A stretch of 22,795 bases of DNA from JAIVHA01 sp965367295 (GTDB taxonomy: Bacteria > Pseudomonadota > Gammaproteobacteria > DSM-19610): positions 1-22,795 of the forward strand of contig CBDUHN010000049.1 of the NCBI GenBank assembly GCA_965367295.1, read 5' to 3'. The position numbers and the translations under genes were made by a program. Positions 14,944 through 21,306 of this stretch are shown piece after piece. Position 1 is the stretch's first letter, and each line of letters starts with the position of its first letter. The notes below the pieces were generated by a model that was not told where the DNA came from, did no database searches, and was given only the letters and a program-made list of their open reading frames with translations.

Positions 14944-15431
14944 TTCGCGTGATCGAGGGCGATATCACGCAGTTGCACGTGGACGCCATCGTCAATGCCG
15001 CCAATCCCACTCTACTGGGGGGCGGTGGAGTGGATGGTGCCATTCATCGGGCGGCGGGCCCGGAGTTGCTGGCAGCCTGTCGTGCCCTTGGTGGCTGTGA
15101 TACGGGTGATGCGAAGATCACGCCGGGTTTTCACCTGCCGGCCAGGTGGGTGATTCATACCGTCGGGCCGGTGTGGGGTGGCGGTGCTGCCGGAGAAACG
15201 GAACAACTTGCTTCCTGTTACCGCACATCATTGCGGCTGGCCCGGGAGCGGGGGGCGCGCAGTATCGCCATACCGGCCATCAGTACCGGCGTATACGGTT
15301 TTCCCAAACTGCCGGCGGCACAGGTTGCCATACGGGAGATGAGGGCGGGCGAAGAAGATTTTGACGAGATCATCGCCTGCTGTTTCAGTGCCGAGGATCT
15401 TCAGCTGTACCAGCGGCTGCTCAACGCATAG
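14940..15431 (+). CDS. Macrodomain protein, O-acetyl-ADP-ribose / ADP-ribosyl hydrolase type
   Basis: A 163-residue single macrodomain of the YmdB/MacroD class. Landmarks are GDIT (7-10), VDAIVNAAN (14-22), GGGGVDGAIHRAAG (27-40, with D32 corresponding to the catalytic Asp35 of E. coli YmdB), HTVGPVWGGG and IPAISTGVYGFP. Such enzymes bind ADP-ribose, hydrolyse O-acetyl-ADP-ribose and remove ADP-ribose from acidic side chains. The GTG start at 14940 overlaps the stop codon of the preceding flavoprotein (GTGA at 14940-14943), so the pair is almost certainly co-translated. An intrinsic terminator 20 bases after its stop marks the end of the transcript. Confidence 0.93.
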   Translation: MIRVIEGDITQLHVDAIVNAANPTLLGGGGVDGAIHRAAGPELLAACRALGGCDTGDAKITPGFHLPARWVIHTVGPVWGGGAAGETEQLASCYRTSLRLARERGARSIAIPAISTGVYGFPKLPAAQVAIREMRAGEEDFDEIIACCFSAEDLQLYQRLLNA

Positions 15432-15451
15432 TCCGGTACAAAGGGTTTTCT

Positions 15452-15478
15452 ATCGCACCTTTTCGGGGCGATTTTTTT
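15452..15478 (+). terminator. Intrinsic terminator after the macrodomain gene
   Basis: ATCGCACC at 15452-15459 pairs with GGGGCGAT at 15465-15472 around TTTTC with a single A-G mismatch, and a run of seven T residues (15472-15478) follows. This is the clearest rho-independent terminator in the window and probably ends transcription from the mlaA promoter. Confidence 0.85.
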
Positions 15479-15719
15479 CACCTCTTTTCTGATCAACAGT
15501 AATGGGCAAGTAAGCGACGGCGCACTGATTCAGTACGGTTGTTGGTCTATTATTCTTGGGAGTCCTTGATAAATTGAAGTATCCGCTTCTCTCGTGATGA
15601 CGAAGTAATCAGAGATTTCCTAACAAGAAGTCATGCATGACGATGACGCTGGTCATGCGGATATCCATCGGTTTGACGGCAAGGGTTTTCCCGTCTGCAA
15701 CTGCAAGAGAGGTGTCGAG

Positions 15720-16514
15720 GTGTATAAACGACGGGGGCTGTCAGGTGTTTCAGGTGGTGCCTCTCTGGGTGTCATTTTCCTGTTCTTGCTCCTGTTCCGG
15801 CCGCAGGCCTTCGGTGTGGAGACAGAACGACATGTTTCGTTTGCGATTGGCTATTCGCTGGAACCCTATGTGCTGGCCAATGGTAGAGGGGTGGTTAGTG
15901 ACATTGTCCGTGAATCATTGCAGGCCAGCGGCTATACCCTGGAACTGGTATTTTTGAGTAATGCGCGGGCCATCGAGGAATTCAAGGCGGGTAGGCATGA
16001 TGCGGTCGCCGTGGTCACGCCGGCGATGGTGGACGCCTATCTGTCGGTACCATTTGTGAGGTTTCATAACCAGGTGATCAGTCTGGCGGAACAGCAATTG
16101 GCCTTGTCATCGCTGGCGGATCTGGCGACGCGCCGTGTGGTCGGCTTCTCCCATGCGCGTGGTTATCTTGGAGCCGAGTTTGCGAGTGTGGTGGCGGATA
16201 ATCCGGATTACCGCGAGGTGGAAAGACAGGTCCAGCAGGTAGAAGCGCTGTTTGACGGGCGGGCCGATGCCATCGTTGCCGATAAGACTATTTTCCGGTT
16301 CTACCAGCGAAAACTCCAGATTGCGGCACCCTATGACGCGCGTTTTCGCAGAAAGGTCGTGTTCAGTGATTTGTTTGCGCCGAATGAATATTATGCCGCA
16401 TTCCATCGTGAGTCTGTTCGGAATGCCTTCAATCATGGCTATGCTTCGCTGCAGGCGTCAGGCAGGATAGTGCAGATCCTGCGACGCTACACTGACCTGA
16501 TGCAAAGATATTGA
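15720..16514 (+). CDS. Family 3 (amino-acid type) periplasmic solute-binding protein, orphan
   Basis: The protein has 264 residues from the GTG at 15720. That start gives a proper signal peptide (MYKRRG..., a hydrophobic core GVIFLFLLLF, cleavage near QAFG) and has AGAGAGG at 15706-15712, 7 bases upstream. An ATG at 15633 would add 29 unconvincing residues. The mature part has the bilobal SBP_bac_3 pattern: FAIGYSLEPYVLANGRGVVSDIV near the start, RAIEEFKAGRHDAVAVVTP in lobe one and VEALFDGRADAIVADKTIF in lobe two. No permease or ATPase gene is adjacent, and there is no kinase or cyclase output domain, so the ligand and partner are unknown. It follows a terminator; the 241-base spacer 15479-15719 shows no confident promoter. 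Confidence 0.8.
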   Translation: MYKRRGLSGVSGGASLGVIFLFLLLFRPQAFGVETERHVSFAIGYSLEPYVLANGRGVVSDIVRESLQASGYTLELVFLSNARAIEEFKAGRHDAVAVVTPAMVDAYLSVPFVRFHNQVISLAEQQLALSSLADLATRRVVGFSHARGYLGAEFASVVADNPDYREVERQVQQVEALFDGRADAIVADKTIFRFYQRKLQIAAPYDARFRRKVVFSDLFAPNEYYAAFHRESVRNAFNHGYASLQASGRIVQILRRYTDLMQRY

Positions 16515-16516
16515 TT

Positions 16517-16544
16517 GCGCCAGTGGGTGGGTTGCAGGTGGCGC
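16517..16544. terminator. Possible bidirectional hairpin between converging genes
   Basis: GCGCCA (16517-16522) and TGGCGC (16539-16544) form a six-pair stem with a 16-base loop in the 31-base gap between the solute-binding gene (+) and the 70-residue gene (-). No T-run flanks it, so the terminator role is weakly supported. Confidence 0.25.
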
Positions 16545-16545
16545 G

Positions 16546-16758
16546 TCAGAATGCCTGGGGTGACTCTTCCAGCCAGGCGCCCCATTGAGCATGCAGGGAA
16601 ACATCCACACCGGCTTCCCGGGCCTTTCCCTGCAGGTAGGTCTGCAGGTCCTGCAGCAACTCCGAATCCATCAGTTCGAAATCCTCCTGCAGCCGGCTGT
16701 GCAGGACGCGGTAGATGTGTTTCAGATCGGCAAGGGGGTATTGGTCCAGGGTGCGCAT
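16546..16758 (-). CDS. Small conserved-looking hypothetical protein, 70 residues
   Basis: A short minus-strand frame of 70 residues beginning MRTLDQYPLADLKHIYRVLH. The sequence looks like a helical, soluble, acidic protein (LQEDFELMDSELLQDLQTYL, ending EESPQAF), with no signal peptide, membrane segment or known motif. The ATG at 16758 is used; a TTG one codon earlier is the only extension. The ribosome site is weak (GAG about 10 bases upstream). Its composition is more protein-like than the overlapping + frames. It follows the small lipoprotein gene on the same strand by 81 bases. I cannot assign a function. Confidence 0.6.
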   Translation of the reverse strand: MRTLDQYPLADLKHIYRVLHSRLQEDFELMDSELLQDLQTYLQGKAREAGVDVSLHAQWGAWLEESPQAF

Positions 16759-16839
16759 CAAACAGACTCGGTAATGAGGGTTGCTTCAGCCTACTGAGGG
16801 CGGATGTTTGTCGCAACCCCGCAGCGCCTGTGGAAGGGC

Positions 16840-17130
16840 TCAGTGACCCTGTTCAAGTATTTCGATGCGTCGGCGCAAACGGCGGGTTTCCTCCTCCAGC
16901 AGTTGCACCCGTGTAGTGAGGTCATCCACCGGTGGTTTCACTTGGCGGGCGACATCGGATGCCGCGGAGGCAGGAGGCGCTGCAGGACTGCCGGTCTGGC
17001 CGGGGGTGAACAGTGCATCTCCGGCGGGGACGCCGTCGCAATCGAAATCGTACAGGCCGCAGTCCCGTTCCGGGTTACCGACACAGCCAGCCAGTAAAAT
17101 GATGGGTAAAAGGACGAGCAGGGGTTTCAT
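16840..17130 (-). CDS. Small lipoprotein with C-terminal coiled coil
   Basis: A 96-residue protein with a clear lipoprotein signal peptide, MKPLLVLLPIILLAGC, giving lipidated C16. After it come C24 and C31 flanking an acidic loop, and a DFDCDG pattern (D28, D30, D32, G33) that resembles the DxDxDG calcium-binding loop of EF-hand or thrombospondin type-3 repeats. A Pro/Ala linker follows, and a basic-acidic helix (about residues 68-95, LTTRVQLLEEETRRLRRRIEIL) looks like a coiled coil. The ATG at 17130 has GGAG 6 bases upstream; the frame extends further but with no signal-like sequence. Function is unknown. It is separated from the M23 peptidase gene by 157 bases containing a REP-like repeat. 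Confidence 0.78.
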   Translation of the reverse strand: MKPLLVLLPIILLAGCVGNPERDCGLYDFDCDGVPAGDALFTPGQTGSPAAPPASAASDVARQVKPPVDDLTTRVQLLEEETRRLRRRIEILEQGH

Positions 17131-17227
17131 GACAACTCCGGTGGACGATCGTAACCCCCGGAGCATACGCGGCCTGTATGACAGACCGATGACATTTCCC
17201 TGTCGGCGACGGCAAACAACGCTGTCT

Positions 17228-17253
17228 GTAGGTGCGAATGAATTCGCACCTAC
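17228..17253. repeat. REP-like 26-bp palindrome, copy 1
   Basis: GTAGGTGCGAAT, two central bases GA, then ATTCGCACCTAC: 12-base arms that are perfectly complementary. A second copy with 22 of 26 identical bases lies at 21173-21198. The sequence resembles the dispersed intergenic REP palindromes of gammaproteobacteria, which are spread by RAYT transposases; no such transposase is in this window. It lies between two minus-strand genes. Confidence 0.8.
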
Positions 17254-17287
17254 GGCCGGTTACGGGATGCCGCCTGGATGCTTCAGG

Positions 17288-18157
17288 CTATGGTCTGAGA
17301 AACAGCCCGGGATCCACCCGCGCATCATTGAGGCTGACTCCCCAGTGCAGATGAGGTCCGGTGGCGCGGCCGGTTTTGCCCACGGCGCCGATGACTTCAC
17401 CCCGTTTCACCCACTGTCCAGGCTCGACATCGATGCGGTGCATATGGCAATACATGGTCACCAGGCCATGGCCGTGGTCGAGAAAAACGGTATTGCCATT
17501 GAAGAAGAAATCACCGGTATCGATCACCCTTCCCGCTGCCGGTGCCTGGATGGGCGTGCCCTGGGCGGCGGCGATGTCGAGGCCGCTGTGCGGTTTGCGC
17601 GGTTGTTTGTTGAAATAGCGGCGCAGACCGAAGGGGCTGCTTAATTCGCCCTGTACCGGCAGTTCCAGCAGCAGGGATTCGGGCGCCTGTCCGGAGAACT
17701 GCTCCAGTGCCTGATTGATCCGTTTGCTTTCCCGGCCGATGCGTTCGAGGTCCTGTTGGTTGGGGCTGACCTTGCGCTTGTCCTTGATGGTGATGTACTG
17801 GGTTTCGTAGGCCTTGTCCTGCACCGTGAAAGGGATGGACCGGCGTTTGCCATCTGCGTCACTGACCTGCAGCTGCTGGGTGCCGGCCTTGACTCCGAGT
17901 GGAATACCGACCAGCGCCTGCCAGTGCTGGTCCTGCTGCAGCACCAGCAGGGGTTTGCCCTGGAACCAGGCTTTGGGCGGTTGTGGCTGATTGGGCAGCG
18001 TTACCAGGGTCAGTCCGCCCGGCACCGGTTCCAGGCGCGGCAGTTCCAGTGCATGCACGGTGAATGAGGCCTGCCAGAAGATGCACAGCAACAGCCATTT
18101 CATCCAGCCTTTTGGCCTGGGTTCATTTTGGTGCAGGGGCTTGGTCATAGGGGTCAT
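17288..18157 (-). CDS. M23-family (LytM) peptidoglycan endopeptidase
   Basis: A 289-residue exported protein. A membrane or signal segment at about residues 19-36 (WMKWLLLCIFWQASFTVHA) is followed by an N-terminal beta region and a C-terminal LytM domain (about 180-285). The zinc and catalytic motifs are complete: H190 and D194 in HSGLD, H238/H240 in CHMH, and H269/H271 in HLHWG. It should therefore be an active zinc endopeptidase cutting peptide cross-links in the periplasm. The ATG at 18157 overlaps the xseA stop (ATGA), which points to coupled translation. A second candidate is ATG 18103, which begins exactly at the signal peptide and has AAAAGG upstream. Confidence 0.92.
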   Translation of the reverse strand: MTPMTKPLHQNEPRPKGWMKWLLLCIFWQASFTVHALELPRLEPVPGGLTLVTLPNQPQPPKAWFQGKPLLVLQQDQHWQALVGIPLGVKAGTQQLQVSDADGKRRSIPFTVQDKAYETQYITIKDKRKVSPNQQDLERIGRESKRINQALEQFSGQAPESLLLELPVQGELSSPFGLRRYFNKQPRKPHSGLDIAAAQGTPIQAPAAGRVIDTGDFFFNGNTVFLDHGHGLVTMYCHMHRIDVEPGQWVKRGEVIGAVGKTGRATGPHLHWGVSLNDARVDPGLFLRP

Positions 18158-19521
18158 GGGGAATCCACAAGCAGTTTGTCGACGGTACTGATGAGACCAC
18201 CCTGAGCCAGCCGGGTTTCCAGCTGATCGCCGGGCTGAAGTTCAGTGGCGGATTTTACCACCTGTCCATCAGAGGTGCGGCGAGTGATGCTGTAGCCCCG
18301 TTCCAGGGTGGCCAGCGGGCTGACGGTGTCCAGGGCGCGCGCAAGCCCTTTCAGGGATTGCTGCCGGCGTTCGAGTTGATGTTGCATGGCGGTGCGCAGG
18401 CGTCGGCCCAGGTCCTGCTGGCGGTCGGCCAGCTGCACCAGGCGATGGGCCGGGGCCGTCGCCCGCAGTCGGGTATGGAGCTGGCGAATAGCCGTAGTGG
18501 AGCCGGTCAGGGTGCGGTCCAGGCCACGGTGCAGCCGTTGTTCCAGTTCATCCAGCCGTTGGGCGCGCTGGCGCAGGCGCTGGCCGGGATGCTGTTGCTG
18601 CAGGCGTTTGCCGAGCCAGTCCAGTTGCTGCCGGGCCTGTTGCTGGCGGCGGCGCAGCAGGGTGAGCAGGCGCGCGTCGAGGGCACGCAGCTGGGTCAGC
18701 CATTCCTGCTGGTCGGGGCTGACCGCCTCCGCGGCAGCGGAGGGGGTGGCGGCACGGTGGTCGGCGGCGAAATCGGCAATGGTGATGTCCACCTCGTGCC
18801 CGACGCCGCTGACCAGGGGAATGGGGCAGGCGAAAATGGCGCGTGCCACCACCTCCTCGTTGAAGGCCCACAAATCCTCCAGGGAGCCACCGCCGCGGGC
18901 CAGGATCAGCACATCGCACTCGTCGCGCCGGGCGGCGGTTCCGATGGCGGCGGCGATTTTCGCCCCGGCGCCTTCCCCCTGTACCGGCACCGGGTAGATC
19001 ACCACCGGCAGGCCCGGGAAACGCCGGCCCAACACGCTGAGAATGTCACGAATCGCCGCCCCGGTGGGGGAGGTGATGACGCCGATGCGCCGCGGCAGGG
19101 CCGGCAACAGTTGTTTGTGCTCAGGGGCGAACAGCCCTTCCTGAGCCAGCCGGTGCTTGAGCTCTTCAAAGGCCCGTTGCAGGGCGCCGTCGCCGGCGGC
19201 CTCCATGTATTCCGCAATGAACTGGTATTCGCCACGGGCCTCGTAGAGGCTGATGCGGCCCCGCACCAGCACCTGCATGCCGTCCTCGGGCCGAAAGCGC
19301 AGCAGCTGGTTGCGGTTGCGGAACATGGCAGAGCGGACCTGGGCCTGGCCATCCTTGAGGCTGAAGTACCAGTGGCCGGAGGAAGGGCGGGCCAGATTGG
19401 ATATTTCGCCTTCCACCCAAAGCAGGGGGAAATTGCCTTCCAGGACACTGCGGGCTTCGCGGTTGAGGCGGGAAATGCTGTAGATATCGCGCTCGGGCGC
19501 GGTGGGACGGGTGCTGGCCAT
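18154..19521 (-). CDS. xseA: Exodeoxyribonuclease VII large subunit
   Basis: A 455-residue XseA. The N-terminal OB-fold region has SISRLNREAR, GEISNLARPSSGHWYFSLKD and the MFRN motif. The catalytic part has RIGVITSPTGAAIRDIL, DVLILARGGGSLEDLWAFN and the signature SGVGHEVDITIADFAADHRAATPSAAAE. A long Gln/Arg/Leu-rich helical region (about residues 270-400) and a C-terminal region (LERGYSITRR) follow. With the small subunit XseB, encoded elsewhere, it degrades single-stranded DNA. No good ribosome site precedes ATG 19521. It is divergent from guaB across 124 bases, as in E. coli, and co-directional with the M23 gene. Confidence 0.96.
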   Translation of the reverse strand: MASTRPTAPERDIYSISRLNREARSVLEGNFPLLWVEGEISNLARPSSGHWYFSLKDGQAQVRSAMFRNRNQLLRFRPEDGMQVLVRGRISLYEARGEYQFIAEYMEAAGDGALQRAFEELKHRLAQEGLFAPEHKQLLPALPRRIGVITSPTGAAIRDILSVLGRRFPGLPVVIYPVPVQGEGAGAKIAAAIGTAARRDECDVLILARGGGSLEDLWAFNEEVVARAIFACPIPLVSGVGHEVDITIADFAADHRAATPSAAAEAVSPDQQEWLTQLRALDARLLTLLRRRQQQARQQLDWLGKRLQQQHPGQRLRQRAQRLDELEQRLHRGLDRTLTGSTTAIRQLHTRLRATAPAHRLVQLADRQQDLGRRLRTAMQHQLERRQQSLKGLARALDTVSPLATLERGYSITRRTSDGQVVKSATELQPGDQLETRLAQGGLISTVDKLLVDSP

Positions 19522-19576
19522 GGCCGGATGGTAACGGAAACCGGGGGTTTTGGGAAAATCGTCTGTCGTTCACCCA

Positions 19577-19605
19577 TTTACCGCTAGACGCCTAAAACCT
19601 ATAAT
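19577..19605 (+). promoter_or_regulatory. Sigma-70 promoter of guaB
   Basis: A perfect TATAAT (19600-19605) lies 17 bases after TTTACC (19577-19582, four of six consensus). The start would be near 19612, giving a leader of about 34 bases. It is within the 124-base xseA-guaB divergent region, which has no equally clear promoter pointing at xseA. Confidence 0.75.
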
Positions 19606-19645
19606 GTTTGCCCTTCCAGATAGACCCGACACGGAAATACCACCT

Positions 19646-21109
19646 ATGCTGCGAATTGCCGAGGAAGCCTTAACCTTCGACGACGTCCTGTTGCTGCCTG
19701 CCCATTCGCAGGTGCTGCCCAAGGATGTGAGTCTGGCCACCCAGTTGACCCGGGATATCCGGCTCAATATCCCGCTGCTGTCCGCAGCCATGGATACCGT
19801 TACCGAGGCGCGGCTGGCCATTGCCCTGGCGCAGGAGGGCGGCATCGGCATCGTGCACAAGAACATGACCTCCGAGCAGCAGGCCCAGCAGGTGCGGGCG
19901 GTGAAGAAGTTCGAGAGCGGGGTGATCAAGGATCCCATCACCGTGGGACCCAACACCAGCATCCGCGAAGTGCTGGCCCTCACCCGTGCCCACAACATCT
20001 CCGGTGTGCCGGTGGTGGAAGGCGGGCACCTGGTGGGCATCGTCACCAACCGTGATACCCGTTTCGAATCCCGCTTTGATGCCCCCGTTTCCAGCATCAT
20101 GACCCCCAAGGACAAACTGGTTACGGTGAAAGAGGGCGCGGAAAAGGATGAAATCATCCGGCTGCTGCACGAAAACCGCATCGAGAAAGTGTTGGTGGTG
20201 GATGACAATTTTCAGTTGAGTGGCCTGGTGACCGTCAAGGATATCCAGAAGGCCTCCGACAAGCCGCTGGCCTGCAAGGATGACCAGGGCCGCCTGCGTG
20301 TGGGCGCCGCCGTGGGTGTGGGCGCCGGTACCGACGAGCGCGTCGCCGCGCTGGTGGAGGCCGGCGTCGACGTGATCGTGGTGGATACCGCCCATGGACA
20401 TTCCCAGGGGGTGCTGGATCGCGTGGCCTGGGTGAAGAAACATTTCCCCGAGGTGCAGGTGATTGGAGGCAATATCGCCACGGCTGCCGCCGCCAGGGCC
20501 CTGGCCGCCGCCGGTGCCGATGCGGTGAAGGTCGGAATCGGTCCCGGTTCCATCTGTACCACCCGCATCGTGGCCGGTGTCGGCGTGCCGCAGATCAGCG
20601 CGGTGGCCAACGTGGCCGAGGCACTGAAAAGCCAGGGTATCCCGGTTATTGCCGATGGCGGCATCCGTTATTCCGGTGACATGGCCAAGGCCATCGTGGC
20701 TGGTGCCAGCTGCATCATGGTCGGCAGCATGTTCGCCGGTACCGAGGAGGCTCCGGGCGAGATCGAGCTGTTCCAGGGGCGTTCCTACAAGTCGTATCGT
20801 GGCATGGGTTCCCTGGGCGCCATGGGTGGTTCGCAGGGTTCCAGCGACCGTTATTTCCAGGAAGGCAACGAGGCCGAGAAACTGGTGCCGGAAGGCATCG
20901 AGGGCCGCGTGCCCTACAAGGGTTCGCTGCAGCCGGTCATCCACCAACTGATGGGTGGCCTGCGTTCCAGCATGGGGTACACCGGCTGCGCCACCATCGA
21001 GGAAATGCGTACCAAACCCGAGTTTGTCCGCGTGACCAATGCCGGCATGGCCGAGAGCCATGTGCACGATGTACAGATCACCAAGGAAGCACCCAATTAC
21101 CGGGTTTGA
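19646..21109 (+). CDS. guaB: Inosine-5'-monophosphate dehydrogenase
   Basis: A 487-residue IMPDH, one residue shorter than E. coli GuaB. It oxidises IMP to XMP with NAD+, the first committed step to GMP. The catalytic loop GPGSICTTRIVAG contains the active-site C304. The N-terminus ALTFDDVLLLPAHS is typical. Two CBS repeats interrupt the barrel at about residues 93-205 (ITVGPNTSIREVLAL, MTPKDKLVTVKEGA), and the flap RGMGSLGAM is present. The open frame extends to 19550, but ATG 19646 gives the conserved start and lies downstream of the predicted promoter. guaA follows after 197 bases. Confidence 0.98.
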   Translation: MLRIAEEALTFDDVLLLPAHSQVLPKDVSLATQLTRDIRLNIPLLSAAMDTVTEARLAIALAQEGGIGIVHKNMTSEQQAQQVRAVKKFESGVIKDPITVGPNTSIREVLALTRAHNISGVPVVEGGHLVGIVTNRDTRFESRFDAPVSSIMTPKDKLVTVKEGAEKDEIIRLLHENRIEKVLVVDDNFQLSGLVTVKDIQKASDKPLACKDDQGRLRVGAAVGVGAGTDERVAALVEAGVDVIVVDTAHGHSQGVLDRVAWVKKHFPEVQVIGGNIATAAAARALAAAGADAVKVGIGPGSICTTRIVAGVGVPQISAVANVAEALKSQGIPVIADGGIRYSGDMAKAIVAGASCIMVGSMFAGTEEAPGEIELFQGRSYKSYRGMGSLGAMGGSQGSSDRYFQEGNEAEKLVPEGIEGRVPYKGSLQPVIHQLMGGLRSSMGYTGCATIEEMRTKPEFVRVTNAGMAESHVHDVQITKEAPNYRV

Positions 21110-21172
21110 AGGTGAGCCTGGGAAACAAAAACCCGGGGGCCAGGCCGTACACGGATACATTCATGGATCGAT

Positions 21173-21198
21173 GCAGGTACGAATAAATTCGCACCTGC
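21173..21198. repeat. REP-like 26-bp palindrome, copy 2
   Basis: GCAGGTACGAAT, AA, ATTCGCACCTGC: arms complementary at 11 of 12 positions. Compared with copy 1 at 17228-17253 it differs at four bases. The second and twenty-fifth differ together (T-A becomes C-G), keeping the stem paired. It lies in the guaB-guaA spacer (21110-21306), which contains no gene; a GCCTGG/CCAGGC inverted repeat (21116-21121 and 21140-21145) lies just after guaB. Confidence 0.8.
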
Positions 21199-21306
21199 AA
21201 ATACACGGCAATGTTTATTGATTGCTTGATCCGTATTCAGCCATGGCTGGCTTTCATTGCAGCAGTTAACCCTCGAACGCATTACCGAATCACATAAGGT
21301 GTCCCC

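Noticed and set aside
16515..16916. A 133-codon + strand frame after the solute-binding gene
   Set aside because: It overlaps the 70-residue gene and the tail of the lipoprotein gene, both of which have better composition; its own translation is Arg/Gly/Pro-rich.
18358..19587. A 409-codon + strand frame opposite xseA
   Set aside because: XseA motifs are complete on the minus strand; the + translation is a Gly/Gln/Ala-rich shadow overlapping the guaB promoter.
19670..21160. A 496-codon open frame on the minus strand opposite guaB
   Set aside because: It mirrors the guaB codon pattern (His/Gly/Thr-rich) and has no domain; guaB is certain.
21211..21250. A possible guaA promoter around TTGATT at 21218-21223
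   Set aside because: No acceptable -10 box occurs 16-18 bases downstream, so it was not annotated.
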